The translations under genes and the position numbers were made by a program. A DNA stretch of 64,000 bases from the NCBI GenBank assembly GCA_035628915.1, contig DASPIW010000060.1:1-64000 (forward strand), given 5' to 3'. Shown here piece after piece: positions 50,976 through 58,851 of the stretch (positions are counted from its first letter, which is position 1; each line of letters begins with the position of its first letter). Source of the DNA: JARBUG01 sp035628915 (lineage in GTDB: Bacteria > Bacillota > Sulfobacillia > Symbiobacteriales > Symbiobacteriaceae). The notes under the pieces were generated by a model. It did not search any database. It saw nothing but the letters and a program-made list of their open reading frames with translations, and was not told the origin of the DNA.

Positions 50976-51050
50976 CGAGGTACAAGACATCTAGTCAAGC
51001 CCTGAGGCGTGTAAGTCCGGAGGCATGCATCTGTATGTGCATGCCTTTTT
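50976..51050 (+). ncRNA. Conserved structured element, copy B, ending in a terminator
   Basis: This 75-nt copy has the same order of blocks as copy A: CGAGGT, AAGACA, GAC-(5)-GUC, GCC-(4)-GGC, AAGUCC, GAGGCAUGCA, terminator stem AGGCATGCA/TGCATGCCT and T5. Substitutions are concentrated in loops (for example the hairpin loop ACUAA versus AUCUA), which fits a conserved RNA fold. It lies between Com-like copy 2 and the Tat-exported iron-sulphur protein gene, 79 nt before that start. Confidence 0.75.
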
Positions 51051-51129
51051 ATGTTGGCAAGTACGCCGTCAGAGCACCGGTCCCGGTCTCCACAGCACGT
51101 CAATCCATTTCTGAACCGGAGGTGCTGCC

Positions 51130-52017
51130 ATGCGCTTCACACGCCGCAAATTCCTGATGGGCGCCACCACCGTGGGAGCAGGACTGGCGCTGGGCCCCCT
51201 GACCGGGCCTGTGCGCATCGCCCTGGCCTCGACTGCGCCCGCCAAGGACCCCCCCGCAGTACTCTACGACCTGACCCAGTGTGCCGGTTGCCATCTGTGC
51301 GAAATCGCCTGCCAGGTGAACAAGGGACTGCCGCCGGAAAAGGCGCTGCTCTCGTTCCGTACGGGCTCTGAACTCGACGGCCCCAACGTTCCCAAGGGCG
51401 CCTGGGCGATTCGCCGCCAGCAATGCATGCACTGCCTGGACCCCGCCTGCGTAGCCGCCTGCCCGGTAGCAGCCATGTACAAGACCCCGGAAGGCCCGGT
51501 CATCTATCGGGACGAGCGGTGCCTTGGCTGCCGGTATTGCATGAATGCCTGCCCGTTCAACGTCCCTACATTCGACTGGAACAGCGGACTGCTGGATGCA
51601 GCGCTGATCCGCAAGTGCAACTTCTGCTATGAACGCCAGCAGCAAGGCAAGCAGCCCGCCTGTATTGAGGCGTGCCCCACCAAGGCCGTCATCTTTGGCC
51701 AGCGCAGCGAAATGCTGGCCGAAGCCAAGAAGCGCATCGCCGCGGACCCGGACCGGTATGTCGGCAAAGTGTACGGTGAGTACGAGGCCGGCGGCACCGC
51801 CTTCCTCCTGATCGCCGGCGTACCCTTCGATAAGCTGGCCCTGCCCGATCCCGGCGACAAGGCCCTTCCGCCGCTCACCCGCACCATCATGGGCGGAACG
51901 ATTCCTTTCGCCCTGTCATGGGCTGCCGTTCTGACGGGCATCTACGGTGTCGTCCAGTTCCGTCAGAAGCGGATGAAGCAGATCGGCCATGGGGCTGGGA
52001 AGGAGGAGAAGAAGTGA
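51130..52017 (+). CDS. Tat-exported 4x[4Fe-4S] ferredoxin subunit (HybA/DmsB-like)
   Basis: The 295-aa protein has a twin-arginine signal (TRRKFLMGATTVGAGLALG) and four cysteine clusters: CAGCHLCEIAC; CMHCLDPACVAAC; CLGCRYCMNAC; CNFCYERQQQGKQPACIEAC. These sixteen Cys bind four [4Fe-4S] clusters. A C-terminal membrane helix (IPFALSWAAVLTGIYGVVQF) anchors it, as in HybA. It would carry electrons between NrfD/HybB and a periplasm-side partner. The ATG has GGAGGTG upstream. The TGA overlaps the next gene's GTG. Confidence 0.93.
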   Translation: MRFTRRKFLMGATTVGAGLALGPLTGPVRIALASTAPAKDPPAVLYDLTQCAGCHLCEIACQVNKGLPPEKALLSFRTGSELDGPNVPKGAWAIRRQQCMHCLDPACVAACPVAAMYKTPEGPVIYRDERCLGCRYCMNACPFNVPTFDWNSGLLDAALIRKCNFCYERQQQGKQPACIEACPTKAVIFGQRSEMLAEAKKRIAADPDRYVGKVYGEYEAGGTAFLLIAGVPFDKLALPDPGDKALPPLTRTIMGGTIPFALSWAAVLTGIYGVVQFRQKRMKQIGHGAGKEEKK

Positions 52018-53177
52018 CCAACAGCCAAACCCTCGCCCCCACCCTGCGCCTCTCACCGGGGAAGATCATCCTGTGGAGCCTCCTGATCCTCGGCCTGGTG
52101 GCAGCCGGCATCCGGTACACCAAGGGCATGGGCGCCGTCAGCAACATGAACAACGTCTACTCCTTCGGCCTCTGGATCAGCCTTGACCTCCTCTGCGGCG
52201 TCGCCCTCGCGGCTGGTGCATTCACCACCTGCACGGTGGTCTACATCCTGGGCAAGGAAGAGTACCGGCCCCTGGTCAAGCCCGCCGTCCTCACCGGCTT
52301 CCTTGGGTATCTGGCGGTCATTCTCGCCCTGCTGGTCGACGTGGGGCGCCCCGAGCGGCTCTGGTATATGATCATCTACCAGAACACTCACTCCCCCCTC
52401 TTCGAGGTCGGCCTCTGCGTCATGACCTACACGTTCGTGCTCTTCTGCGAGTTCAGCCCCGTCTTCTTTGAATGGCTCGGCTGGCATAAGCTCGGCCACT
52501 TCTTCCACAAGCTGGTCATCCCCTTCGTGATCCTGGGCACCGTGCTATCCACGCTTCACCAATCGTCCTTGGGGATGCTCTTCCTGATGATGTCGGATAA
52601 GATCAACCCCCTCTGGCACACGCCGTTCCTGCAACTGTTCTTCTTCGTCTCGGCCGCCACCGCCGGCCTCGCAATGGTCGTCTTCGAGTCGACCATCGCC
52701 CACAAGGTCTATGGGATGGAACAGGAGACCCCCCTCCTCGGGAAGCTGGCGAAGGCGATTCCCTGGATGCTCGGCCTGCTCCTGACGCTGAAGGTCTCGG
52801 AACTGATCTGGGCCGGTGACTTCCACCTCCTCTTCGAGCCCGGCAAGTTCACCTGGTTCTATTGGATCGAGATCCTCGGCGGCGTGGTCGCCCCGATGAT
52901 CCTGCTGGCGATCCCGGCGATTCGCCGCAAGCAGAGCACTCTGTTCTTCTCGTCACTGCTGGTGATTCTCGGGCTCATGTTCAACCGCTTCAATATTGGT
53001 CTTCTGACCTGGAAGCGGCCCGCCTGGGACACCGGCTACATCCCGCACTGGATGGAGTTCGCCGTGAGCTTCGGCGTCATCGCCGGCGCCATCCTGGTCT
53101 ACGACTTCGTCGCCCGTCGCATGAACCTGTTCTCCAACGGCCACGGGGCCGCCGAAGGGGGGCACCACCATGCGTAG
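52014..53177 (+). CDS. NrfD/HybB-type membrane quinone-interacting subunit
   Basis: It is 387 aa from the GTG at 52014, which overlaps the previous TGA; GGAGGAG is upstream. About ten hydrophobic helices are visible. The family features include the N-terminal GMGAVSNMNNVYSFGLWISLD and LHQSSLGMLF on a later loop. NrfD/HybB proteins exchange electrons with menaquinone without haem. Homologues pair with ferredoxin subunits such as HybA. It overlaps the cytochrome gene by 8 nt. Confidence 0.93.
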   Translation: MTNSQTLAPTLRLSPGKIILWSLLILGLVAAGIRYTKGMGAVSNMNNVYSFGLWISLDLLCGVALAAGAFTTCTVVYILGKEEYRPLVKPAVLTGFLGYLAVILALLVDVGRPERLWYMIIYQNTHSPLFEVGLCVMTYTFVLFCEFSPVFFEWLGWHKLGHFFHKLVIPFVILGTVLSTLHQSSLGMLFLMMSDKINPLWHTPFLQLFFFVSAATAGLAMVVFESTIAHKVYGMEQETPLLGKLAKAIPWMLGLLLTLKVSELIWAGDFHLLFEPGKFTWFYWIEILGGVVAPMILLAIPAIRRKQSTLFFSSLLVILGLMFNRFNIGLLTWKRPAWDTGYIPHWMEFAVSFGVIAGAILVYDFVARRMNLFSNGHGAAEGGHHHA

Positions 53178-54720
53178 CCGCCTGGTCTACCTGCTGGCAG
53201 GTCTGGCTGCCGTGGCTGCCGTCGTTGCCTTTGGCTTCGTGTTTATTCACTCCGCCGGCGCCGCCGACACGGACCCCGTAAAGGCCCCCGAGAACCTCCT
53301 CTACTGCGGCGCCTGCCACTCCATGGAAAAGGAAGTTCTCACCTGGCAGGCCAACGCCCACAAGTCGGTTGCCTGCCTCGAGTGCCACGCCGAGGCCGAC
53401 CCTGGTTGGGTCCGCCACGAGTTCGTTGACCGCAACGACGACATGGCCACGCTCGCCCAAGTCCACCCACTCGAGCTGAAGGTCCTTGACCAGCGGTGCG
53501 AGGAGTGCCACGAACCGCAAATGGACCAGCTCCTCAAGGACATTACTCCCAAGCCGGTGCTCGCCTCGACCAAGGCGCCGAACGCCAGCAAGCCCATGGA
53601 GACCAAGGCGCTGCACGACAAGCACATCAAAGGCAGTGCCGCCCTGAAGTGCGTGGACTGCCACACCACCGACGCCCACGGCCCGACGGAAGGGTCGACC
53701 CCCTGGCGTGACACCACTCACAAGCTCTGCCTGGATTGCCATGCAGAGAAGCAGGTGAAGATCGCCGTAACCGGCTCCACCAGCTGCGGCGCCTGCCATG
53801 TGCAGCCTGCAGCCGTGGCTCCGGCCGATCACAAGGATCAGGCAGCTTGGAAGATTGCGCACGGCGACTCCGCCGGTAACGGCACCTGCGGCCAGTGCCA
53901 CCTGGCCGAGAGCGCCGGGCCGCACACGCAGATCTCCAGCCCCGACGCCTTCCCATCCGCCACCAAGGATGCGTGCGCCTCCTGCCACGCCGGCGTGCCG
54001 ATGCCGCATCCGGACAACTTCCTCTCCACGCACGGTAAGGTCTCGCTGGCGTCGAAGGCCGGCACCTGCGAATCCTGCCACGCGGCCACGTCCATGACCG
54101 GCACGGCGCCGAAGACAACGATGGGCTCCGCCCAGAGCTGCGACAGCTGCCACGCGCAGCCCATGCCGCATCCAGCCGGCTACCTGGCCATCCACGGCGA
54201 CAAGGCCCTGGCAGCCCCGTCTTCTTGCACCACCTGCCACTCACCGGCGAACCCGGCCAACCCAGGCGCCGCGTATGCCAGCGCCGGCTACTGCCTCGAC
54301 TGCCACCTGCAGCCCATGCCGCACCCGGCTACCTTCCTGGCGGCCCACGGCATGACGGCGCAGAAGGCGCCCGCCACCTGCGAAGCCTGCCATTCTCCCA
54401 AGAACCAGGCCAAGCCCACCGCCCCGCACGCCAACGCCAGCTACTGCTCGACCTGCCACGATGCGTACGAGCATTCCACCGGTTGGGTGGCGGCTCACGG
54501 CAGCGCGGTCACCGAATCGTGCGCCACGTGCCACACGCTCATGGGGCAGCCGGGTCAGCATAACGCCTGCTCGACCTGCCATTCCGCCGACGGCACCTGG
54601 CATCCCGACATGTGGTACATCAAGCACGCCAACGTCGTCAACAAACAGGGCGATGCGGCCTGCGTGACCTGCCACAACGAAGTTGAGCCTTCCTGCTCCA
54701 AGTGCCATCGTGATCGCTAA
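53170..54720 (+). CDS. Multihaem c-type cytochrome with 18 CXXCH motifs
   Basis: The 516-aa exported cytochrome has an N-terminal signal/anchor at about 4-32 (VYLLAGLAAVAAVVAFGFVF). I count eighteen CXXCH haem sites from CGACH (residue ~46) to CSKCH at the C-terminus. The region ~270-430 repeats a module with PMPHP-x-x-(F/Y)-L-x-x-HG between haem sites. No substrate-binding site such as CXXCK is seen, so electron relay or storage is likely. It is coupled to the NrfD gene and lies outside the membrane. Confidence 0.95.
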   Translation: MRSRLVYLLAGLAAVAAVVAFGFVFIHSAGAADTDPVKAPENLLYCGACHSMEKEVLTWQANAHKSVACLECHAEADPGWVRHEFVDRNDDMATLAQVHPLELKVLDQRCEECHEPQMDQLLKDITPKPVLASTKAPNASKPMETKALHDKHIKGSAALKCVDCHTTDAHGPTEGSTPWRDTTHKLCLDCHAEKQVKIAVTGSTSCGACHVQPAAVAPADHKDQAAWKIAHGDSAGNGTCGQCHLAESAGPHTQISSPDAFPSATKDACASCHAGVPMPHPDNFLSTHGKVSLASKAGTCESCHAATSMTGTAPKTTMGSAQSCDSCHAQPMPHPAGYLAIHGDKALAAPSSCTTCHSPANPANPGAAYASAGYCLDCHLQPMPHPATFLAAHGMTAQKAPATCEACHSPKNQAKPTAPHANASYCSTCHDAYEHSTGWVAAHGSAVTESCATCHTLMGQPGQHNACSTCHSADGTWHPDMWYIKHANVVNKQGDAACVTCHNEVEPSCSKCHRDR

Positions 54721-54751
54721 CCCGAAGAGGTAGACGACAGGAGGTTTGCAT

Positions 54752-55522
54752 ATGCGTAAGCTCACGGTTTTTGTGGCGGCTTTCGCCCTGGCTCTTGCGT
54801 TCCTCGGCTTCGCCGGAACTCCCGCCCTGGGCGCCGAAATGACCGCCGGCCCGACCGTCACCGTATCGGCCCAGACCCTCGGTATCAAGCTGGAGTGGTC
54901 CTATGAGAATGCCGCCGGCGCCATCGGCTACGTCATCCGCCGGGGCGAAGCTTCCGGCAAGGTGGACCGGTGGCCCGTCACCGACTTTCCCGTCGCCGGC
55001 AACTCCTGGCTTGACGAAGAGATCATCCCCGGCACGACCTACTACTACGTGGTGGTCCCGGTCCTGAAGGACGGCTCCCCGGGGTTCCAGTCGACCGAGG
55101 TCGCCGTCACAGCCGTGGGCCTCGCACCTGACCGCCGACTCGTCCACTTCCATATGGATGCGACCGAGGCGCTTTTCCGGACCGCCGCGGGCGACGAGAT
55201 GATCGCCCTGACGGGCAAGCCCCGCACGGAGCACGGCCGAGTTCTCCTGACCCTGGAGGACATGGTGCAACTGACGGGCGCCGACATCAGCCGCAACGGA
55301 GATGGCTACGTCGTCCACAAGCTGCCTGACGGCCGTGTGATGACGATGGCGGTCGAGAGCCCGACGATGGTCTTCGCCAAGGCGACCCGGACCGACACCT
55401 GCCACCCGGTGATGCTGGACGGGCACATCTATCTGCCCCTCCGCTGGATCGTGGAGGCCATGGACGGCGCCCTCAGCTTCAACCCGCTTGACGGATCCGT
55501 GACGTTTGAAGCGGCCCGGTAG
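54752..55522 (+). CDS. Secreted protein with FnIII-like and copper-amine-oxidase-N domains
   Basis: The 256-aa protein from ATG 54752 has GGAGG upstream and a signal peptide of about 27 residues (LTVFVAAFALALAFLGFAG ... ALG-AE). Residues ~30-125 form a FnIII-like beta domain (LEWSYENAAGAIGYVIRRG, P-G-T-T-Y-Y-Y-V-V-V). The C-terminal domain (TLEDMVQLTGADISRN ... LPLRWIVEAMDGAL) is a Cu_amine_oxidN1-type stalk domain. It ends the redox cluster and may bind surface polymers or the cytochrome. Confidence 0.85.
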   Translation: MRKLTVFVAAFALALAFLGFAGTPALGAEMTAGPTVTVSAQTLGIKLEWSYENAAGAIGYVIRRGEASGKVDRWPVTDFPVAGNSWLDEEIIPGTTYYYVVVPVLKDGSPGFQSTEVAVTAVGLAPDRRLVHFHMDATEALFRTAAGDEMIALTGKPRTEHGRVLLTLEDMVQLTGADISRNGDGYVVHKLPDGRVMTMAVESPTMVFAKATRTDTCHPVMLDGHIYLPLRWIVEAMDGALSFNPLDGSVTFEAAR

Positions 55523-55532
55523 GATGTGCGAA

Positions 55533-55571
55533 GGCCCGGGGCTTGGACAAGCCCCGGGCCTTCGATTTTTT
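55533..55571. terminator. Bidirectional terminator between the redox cluster and zinc-ribbon gene
   Basis: A perfect stem GGCCCGGGGCTT/AAGCCCCGGGCC with a 4-nt loop is followed on the plus strand by TTCGATTTTTT. It separates converging genes. Confidence 0.9.
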
Positions 55572-56832
55572 ACTTGGCGATATCGTACAGGTACCACTTG
55601 CCGGACTCATCGACCGTCAGCATTTGGGAGCCCTGGCCGGTGAAGTTGCCGGTGAGGACCGCCGAACGCCCGGCGCCGTCCGGTGCGAACCGGCCGACCG
55701 ACTTGGCCGACTTGGCGTCGGAGGAGACGGTCAGCACTTCGACATCAGGCTTGGCCCCGCCGCGGGCGACCGCCAGCGTTGGGCCGAGGCCTGAGGGGCC
55801 GGAGGCGATCCACTCAGCAGGGGCTTCGGCAGCATTGGCGATCGGGTATTTGCCAATGACCGCGGGGCCGCCAACGCCGTCCCACTTGTAAAGCAACAGA
55901 TACAGGTCATTGCCCTCGAACGTGTAGCCCATGATCAGACTGGTCTTGCCGGCCTTCATTTCGGTCTGGAAGAGCTCCGGCCAGGGGTCCTGGCGCCCTT
56001 CCTTCTTGTAGACATATGACTTGTCGGGGTACCGCCACACTTCAAACCCGTAGTCTCCGTTCGCGTCGAGGCCGAGGAAGATGGTCTCCGTCTTGCCGTC
56101 ACCGTCGTAGTCGCCTACCAGGACGTTGTCGACGCCGTCCACGTCGAGCTCACTGATTACGCCGCCCTGCTCACCGACAATGAAGAGCTTGTACTCGTAG
56201 AGGGCGAACATGATATTCCGGCCATCGTTGTAGGGCTGACCGACCGCGATCCCCTTTAGATCACCGACGTCCTTGACCTCGAGGCGGGCCAGTTCCTTGG
56301 GCTGTCCTTTGGCATCAACCTTGTAGAACGCTGCGGCCTCGCCGGTACCGTAGCCGAGGTAGCTCCCGGTTGCCACCATAGCGTTTGGGCGGGCGCCGAA
56401 GCTGCCCTGGCTGATCAGCTTCAGGCCGGTTCCGCCCACCGACTTGGTCGGGGCGCTGGGCGCAGGCGTTGCGGGCTTGGCCGGTTCGGCAGGTTTCGTC
56501 GGGTCAGCAGGTTTCGCCGGGTCAGTTTGAACGGGCTTGGTCGGCGCCGGCGGGGGCGTGGGCTTGTCACGCAGTAGCACAAAAGCCAGAATGGCACCGA
56601 GCACGACCACGCCGCCGCCGATGGCGGCCCACAATACCCAGCCCTTTCCGCCGGCGGCTTTGGGCGGCTGGGGCGGGAACGGCTGCGGCGGGTACGGAGG
56701 CTGGGGCATATTGGCAGCAGCGGGCTGCTGCTGAACCGGGGCCTCGGGTACGGGCATCATCTGGCCGCCGCAGGATGGGCAAAACTTGCCGCCGGGCTGT
56801 ATGCTGCCACAGTTCTGGCACTTGACTGACAT
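55570..56832 (-). CDS. Membrane-anchored zinc-ribbon protein with beta-propeller-like outer domain
   Basis: The 420-aa protein starts with a cytosolic zinc ribbon (CQNCGSIQPGGKFCPSCGG). It then has a Pro/Gln linker, one membrane helix (VLWAAIGGGVVVLGAILAFVLL, ~65-86), a Pro/Thr/Lys/Ala linker (~90-130) and an outer ~290-residue domain with VCBS/FG-GAP-like strands (D-Y-D-G-D-G-K-T-E-T-I-F-L). The topology suggests a sensor or envelope binding protein. The function is unknown. The ATG has AAAGGGGG upstream. Confidence 0.75.
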   Translation of the reverse strand: MSVKCQNCGSIQPGGKFCPSCGGQMMPVPEAPVQQQPAAANMPQPPYPPQPFPPQPPKAAGGKGWVLWAAIGGGVVVLGAILAFVLLRDKPTPPPAPTKPVQTDPAKPADPTKPAEPAKPATPAPSAPTKSVGGTGLKLISQGSFGARPNAMVATGSYLGYGTGEAAAFYKVDAKGQPKELARLEVKDVGDLKGIAVGQPYNDGRNIMFALYEYKLFIVGEQGGVISELDVDGVDNVLVGDYDGDGKTETIFLGLDANGDYGFEVWRYPDKSYVYKKEGRQDPWPELFQTEMKAGKTSLIMGYTFEGNDLYLLLYKWDGVGGPAVIGKYPIANAAEAPAEWIASGPSGLGPTLAVARGGAKPDVEVLTVSSDAKSAKSVGRFAPDGAGRSAVLTGNFTGQGSQMLTVDESGKWYLYDIAK

Positions 56833-56920
56833 GGGGCGCCCCCTTTGTCCATATAGGCAAAAATGCTCATGTATAATTCATCGCCGAACCCCTCACTCCT
56901 GCATGGTTTGCGAAAGAATT

Positions 56921-56955
56921 CGGCCCGGGGCGCCCTTGTGCGGCGACCCGGGCCG
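56921..56955 (-). terminator. Terminator after the 144-aa gene
   Basis: CGGCCCGGG/CCCGGGCCG stem with an inner CGCC pairing is followed on the minus strand by AATTCTTTCG, 14 nt after the stop codon. Confidence 0.7.
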
Positions 56956-56968
56956 TTCCTGCATCAAG

Positions 56969-57403
56969 TCAGCCGAGCAGTCCGGTCACATCAAAGCAAA
57001 GTTCGCCGGGTAAGAACTGGCCGGCCAGGCCCAGGGCCGTGCTTTCCAGTCCGGGGGATGCGGGGATGCTGATCCCGAGCGCCCGGATTTCCGTGAGGCA
57101 AACCGAGGCGGCCCGCCCCCCGCTGACCGGAGTGATTCTGAGCGTCACCCGGGCAGAAAGCCGTAAGGTTCCGCTCAGGGAGAAAAGGCCAGAGACCGTG
57201 AATGGGGCGGTCAGTTCAATGCGCAGGTTGGGGCAGAAAATGTTATCCAGCCGCATCGAGCCGAAGGTCAATTGCCCGACGGAGACATCTACCGGCTCCA
57301 CCATTGCCCCGGCCAGGGCCATGCCGACAATCCGGCGCACCTCGTCCTGGCCAAACATCATGCAGGGATCAACGATCATGGTGCCGTTCATGGGCATCTG
57401 CAA
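56969..57403 (-). CDS. Hypothetical protein (144 aa), beta-rich
   Basis: The frame starts with TTG at 57403, supported by GGAGGGG 7 nt upstream, and ends at 56969 before a terminator. The sequence (MQMPMNGTMIVDPCMMFGQDEVRRIVGMALAG, cited in part) is followed by alternating hydrophobic strands such as LRIELTAPFTVSGLFSLSGTLRLSARVTLRI. There is no signal peptide. I recognise no family. Regular third-position GC and its own terminator support it being real. Confidence 0.6.
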   Translation of the reverse strand: MQMPMNGTMIVDPCMMFGQDEVRRIVGMALAGAMVEPVDVSVGQLTFGSMRLDNIFCPNLRIELTAPFTVSGLFSLSGTLRLSARVTLRITPVSGGRAASVCLTEIRALGISIPASPGLESTALGLAGQFLPGELCFDVTGLLG

Positions 57404-57471
57404 GCGGAGACCCCTCCTCCCTAGCAGGTTACGTGGCGCCAGAGGTTCCTGTCCCTAAGTAATGCGCCGAA

Positions 57472-57509
57472 CGAAAAAGAAAGGCTCCGAAGGCCTGAGC
57501 CTCCGGAGC
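57472..57509 (-). terminator. Terminator of the glutamate-type dehydrogenase gene
   Basis: GCTCCG/CGGAGC enclosing AGGCTCAGGCCT is followed on the minus strand by CTTTCTTTTTC, 25 nt past the stop. Confidence 0.75.
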
Positions 57510-57534
57510 TGCCGTCGTATGCGGAGATGCGATC

Positions 57535-58791
57535 CTAGTTGGCCTTTTTCAGCAGGCCGCGCGCCTTGAGCCCTTCAGCAATGCGGTTAATGGAGTGCAT
57601 ATAGGCCGCTGTGCGCATACATACGCCATGCTTGCGGGACACGGCCGCCACATCCCTGAAAGCCTGCACCATCTTCTGCTCAAGCTTCGTATTGACCTCC
57701 TCCTCCGTCCAGTAGTAGGAAGCGAGGTTTTGCACCCACTCGAAGTAAGAAACGGTGACGCCCCCGGCGTTGGCGAGAATGTCCGGAATCACGAAGATTC
57801 CGCGGCGCTCCAAGACCCGATCACCGTCCGGCGTCGTGGGCCCGTTGGCTGCCTCGGCCACAATGCGGGCTTTGATCTGCTCTGCCACGGCGCCGTCAAT
57901 CTGGTTTTCCAGGGCGGCAGGGATGAGTACCTCGCAGTCGGCAGTGAGAACGCCGAATTGGTCGGTATTCTCCGTCCCCGGAAAGCCGAGTACAGAGCCA
58001 GTAGCCTGCTTGTGCGCCTGCAAGTCGGCTACCTTGAAACCCTTCTGGCTGATGACGCCGCCGCGGCTGTCGCTGGCAGCCACGACAACGGCGCCCAACT
58101 CCTCCAGCAGGAGCCCGGCGAAGATGCCCGCGTTGCCGAAGCCCTGAATGGAGACCCGTGCGCCCTTCAGGGAGATGCCCAGGTGCGCGGCCGCTTCGCG
58201 GATCGTGATGACGGTGCCCCGACCCGTGGCTTCAGTCCGGCCCAGTGAGCCACCAATGGAGAGCGGCTTGCCGGTGAAAACGCCGGGGGCGTTGCGCCCG
58301 ACGAGGGTCTCGTACTCGTCAGTCATCCAGGCCATGATTTGCGGGTTGGTGTTCACGTCAGGCGCGGGAATATCCTGGTCGGGACCGATAATCTGCCAGA
58401 TGGCCCGGACGTAGCCGCGGGAGAGGCGCTCCAGCTCTCCTTCGCTTAGCAGCTTCGGGTTGACCACGATACCGCCCTTGCCGCCACCATACGGCAGCCC
58501 CACGACCGAGGTCTTGAAGGACATCCACATGGAGAGGGCGCGCACCTCGTCGGCGGTCACATCCTGGTGGAACCGGATACCGCCTTTGGTGGGACCAATC
58601 ACGTTCAAGTGCTGGCTGCGGTAGCCGGTGAAAACCTGCAGAGTTCCATCATCCATGCGGATTGGAATCTGGACCTCCAGAATGCGGGCCGGCGCCTTGA
58701 GGAGGTTGTACAGCTCTTCGTTGCCGCCAAGTCTGTCCACTGCAGCCTTTACTTGCTGCTGGGCAATCAGAAATGGATTGTTCTGGATCAT
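57535..58791 (-). CDS. gdhA: Glutamate/leucine dehydrogenase family, probably glutamate dehydrogenase
   Basis: The 418-aa enzyme has the conserved PIRMDDGTLQVFTGYRSQHL and the substrate-lysine motif GGGKGGIVVNP (Lys about 105). The PAPDVNTNPQIMAWM segment and the NAD(P) fold (IQGFGNAGIFAGLLL) follow. The length matches GDH (~415-420) rather than leucine DH (~365). It reversibly deaminates glutamate. It is monocistronic and has a palindromic operator just upstream. Confidence 0.93.
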   Translation of the reverse strand: MIQNNPFLIAQQQVKAAVDRLGGNEELYNLLKAPARILEVQIPIRMDDGTLQVFTGYRSQHLNVIGPTKGGIRFHQDVTADEVRALSMWMSFKTSVVGLPYGGGKGGIVVNPKLLSEGELERLSRGYVRAIWQIIGPDQDIPAPDVNTNPQIMAWMTDEYETLVGRNAPGVFTGKPLSIGGSLGRTEATGRGTVITIREAAAHLGISLKGARVSIQGFGNAGIFAGLLLEELGAVVVAASDSRGGVISQKGFKVADLQAHKQATGSVLGFPGTENTDQFGVLTADCEVLIPAALENQIDGAVAEQIKARIVAEAANGPTTPDGDRVLERRGIFVIPDILANAGGVTVSYFEWVQNLASYYWTEEEVNTKLEQKMVQAFRDVAAVSRKHGVCMRTAAYMHSINRIAEGLKARGLLKKAN

Positions 58792-58834
58792 ACCGTCACA
58801 CTGCCTTTCTGTATCGATTCACAGTCGCCCTTGG

Positions 58835-58851
58835 TGTCAGAGAGTCTGACA
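58835..58851 (-). promoter_or_regulatory. Palindromic operator upstream of gdhA
   Basis: TGTCAGA-GAG-TCTGACA is a perfect 7-bp dyad with a 3-nt spacer. It lies about 45 nt before the gdhA start and directly downstream of a TAATAT -10-like box (58856-58851 region). A repressor dimer bound here would block transcription. Confidence 0.65.

Noticed and set aside
50586..51050. The duplicated element as a CRISPR or simple terminator repeat
   Set aside because: There are only two copies about 390 bp apart with genes between them, and conserved blocks extend far upstream of the terminator stem.
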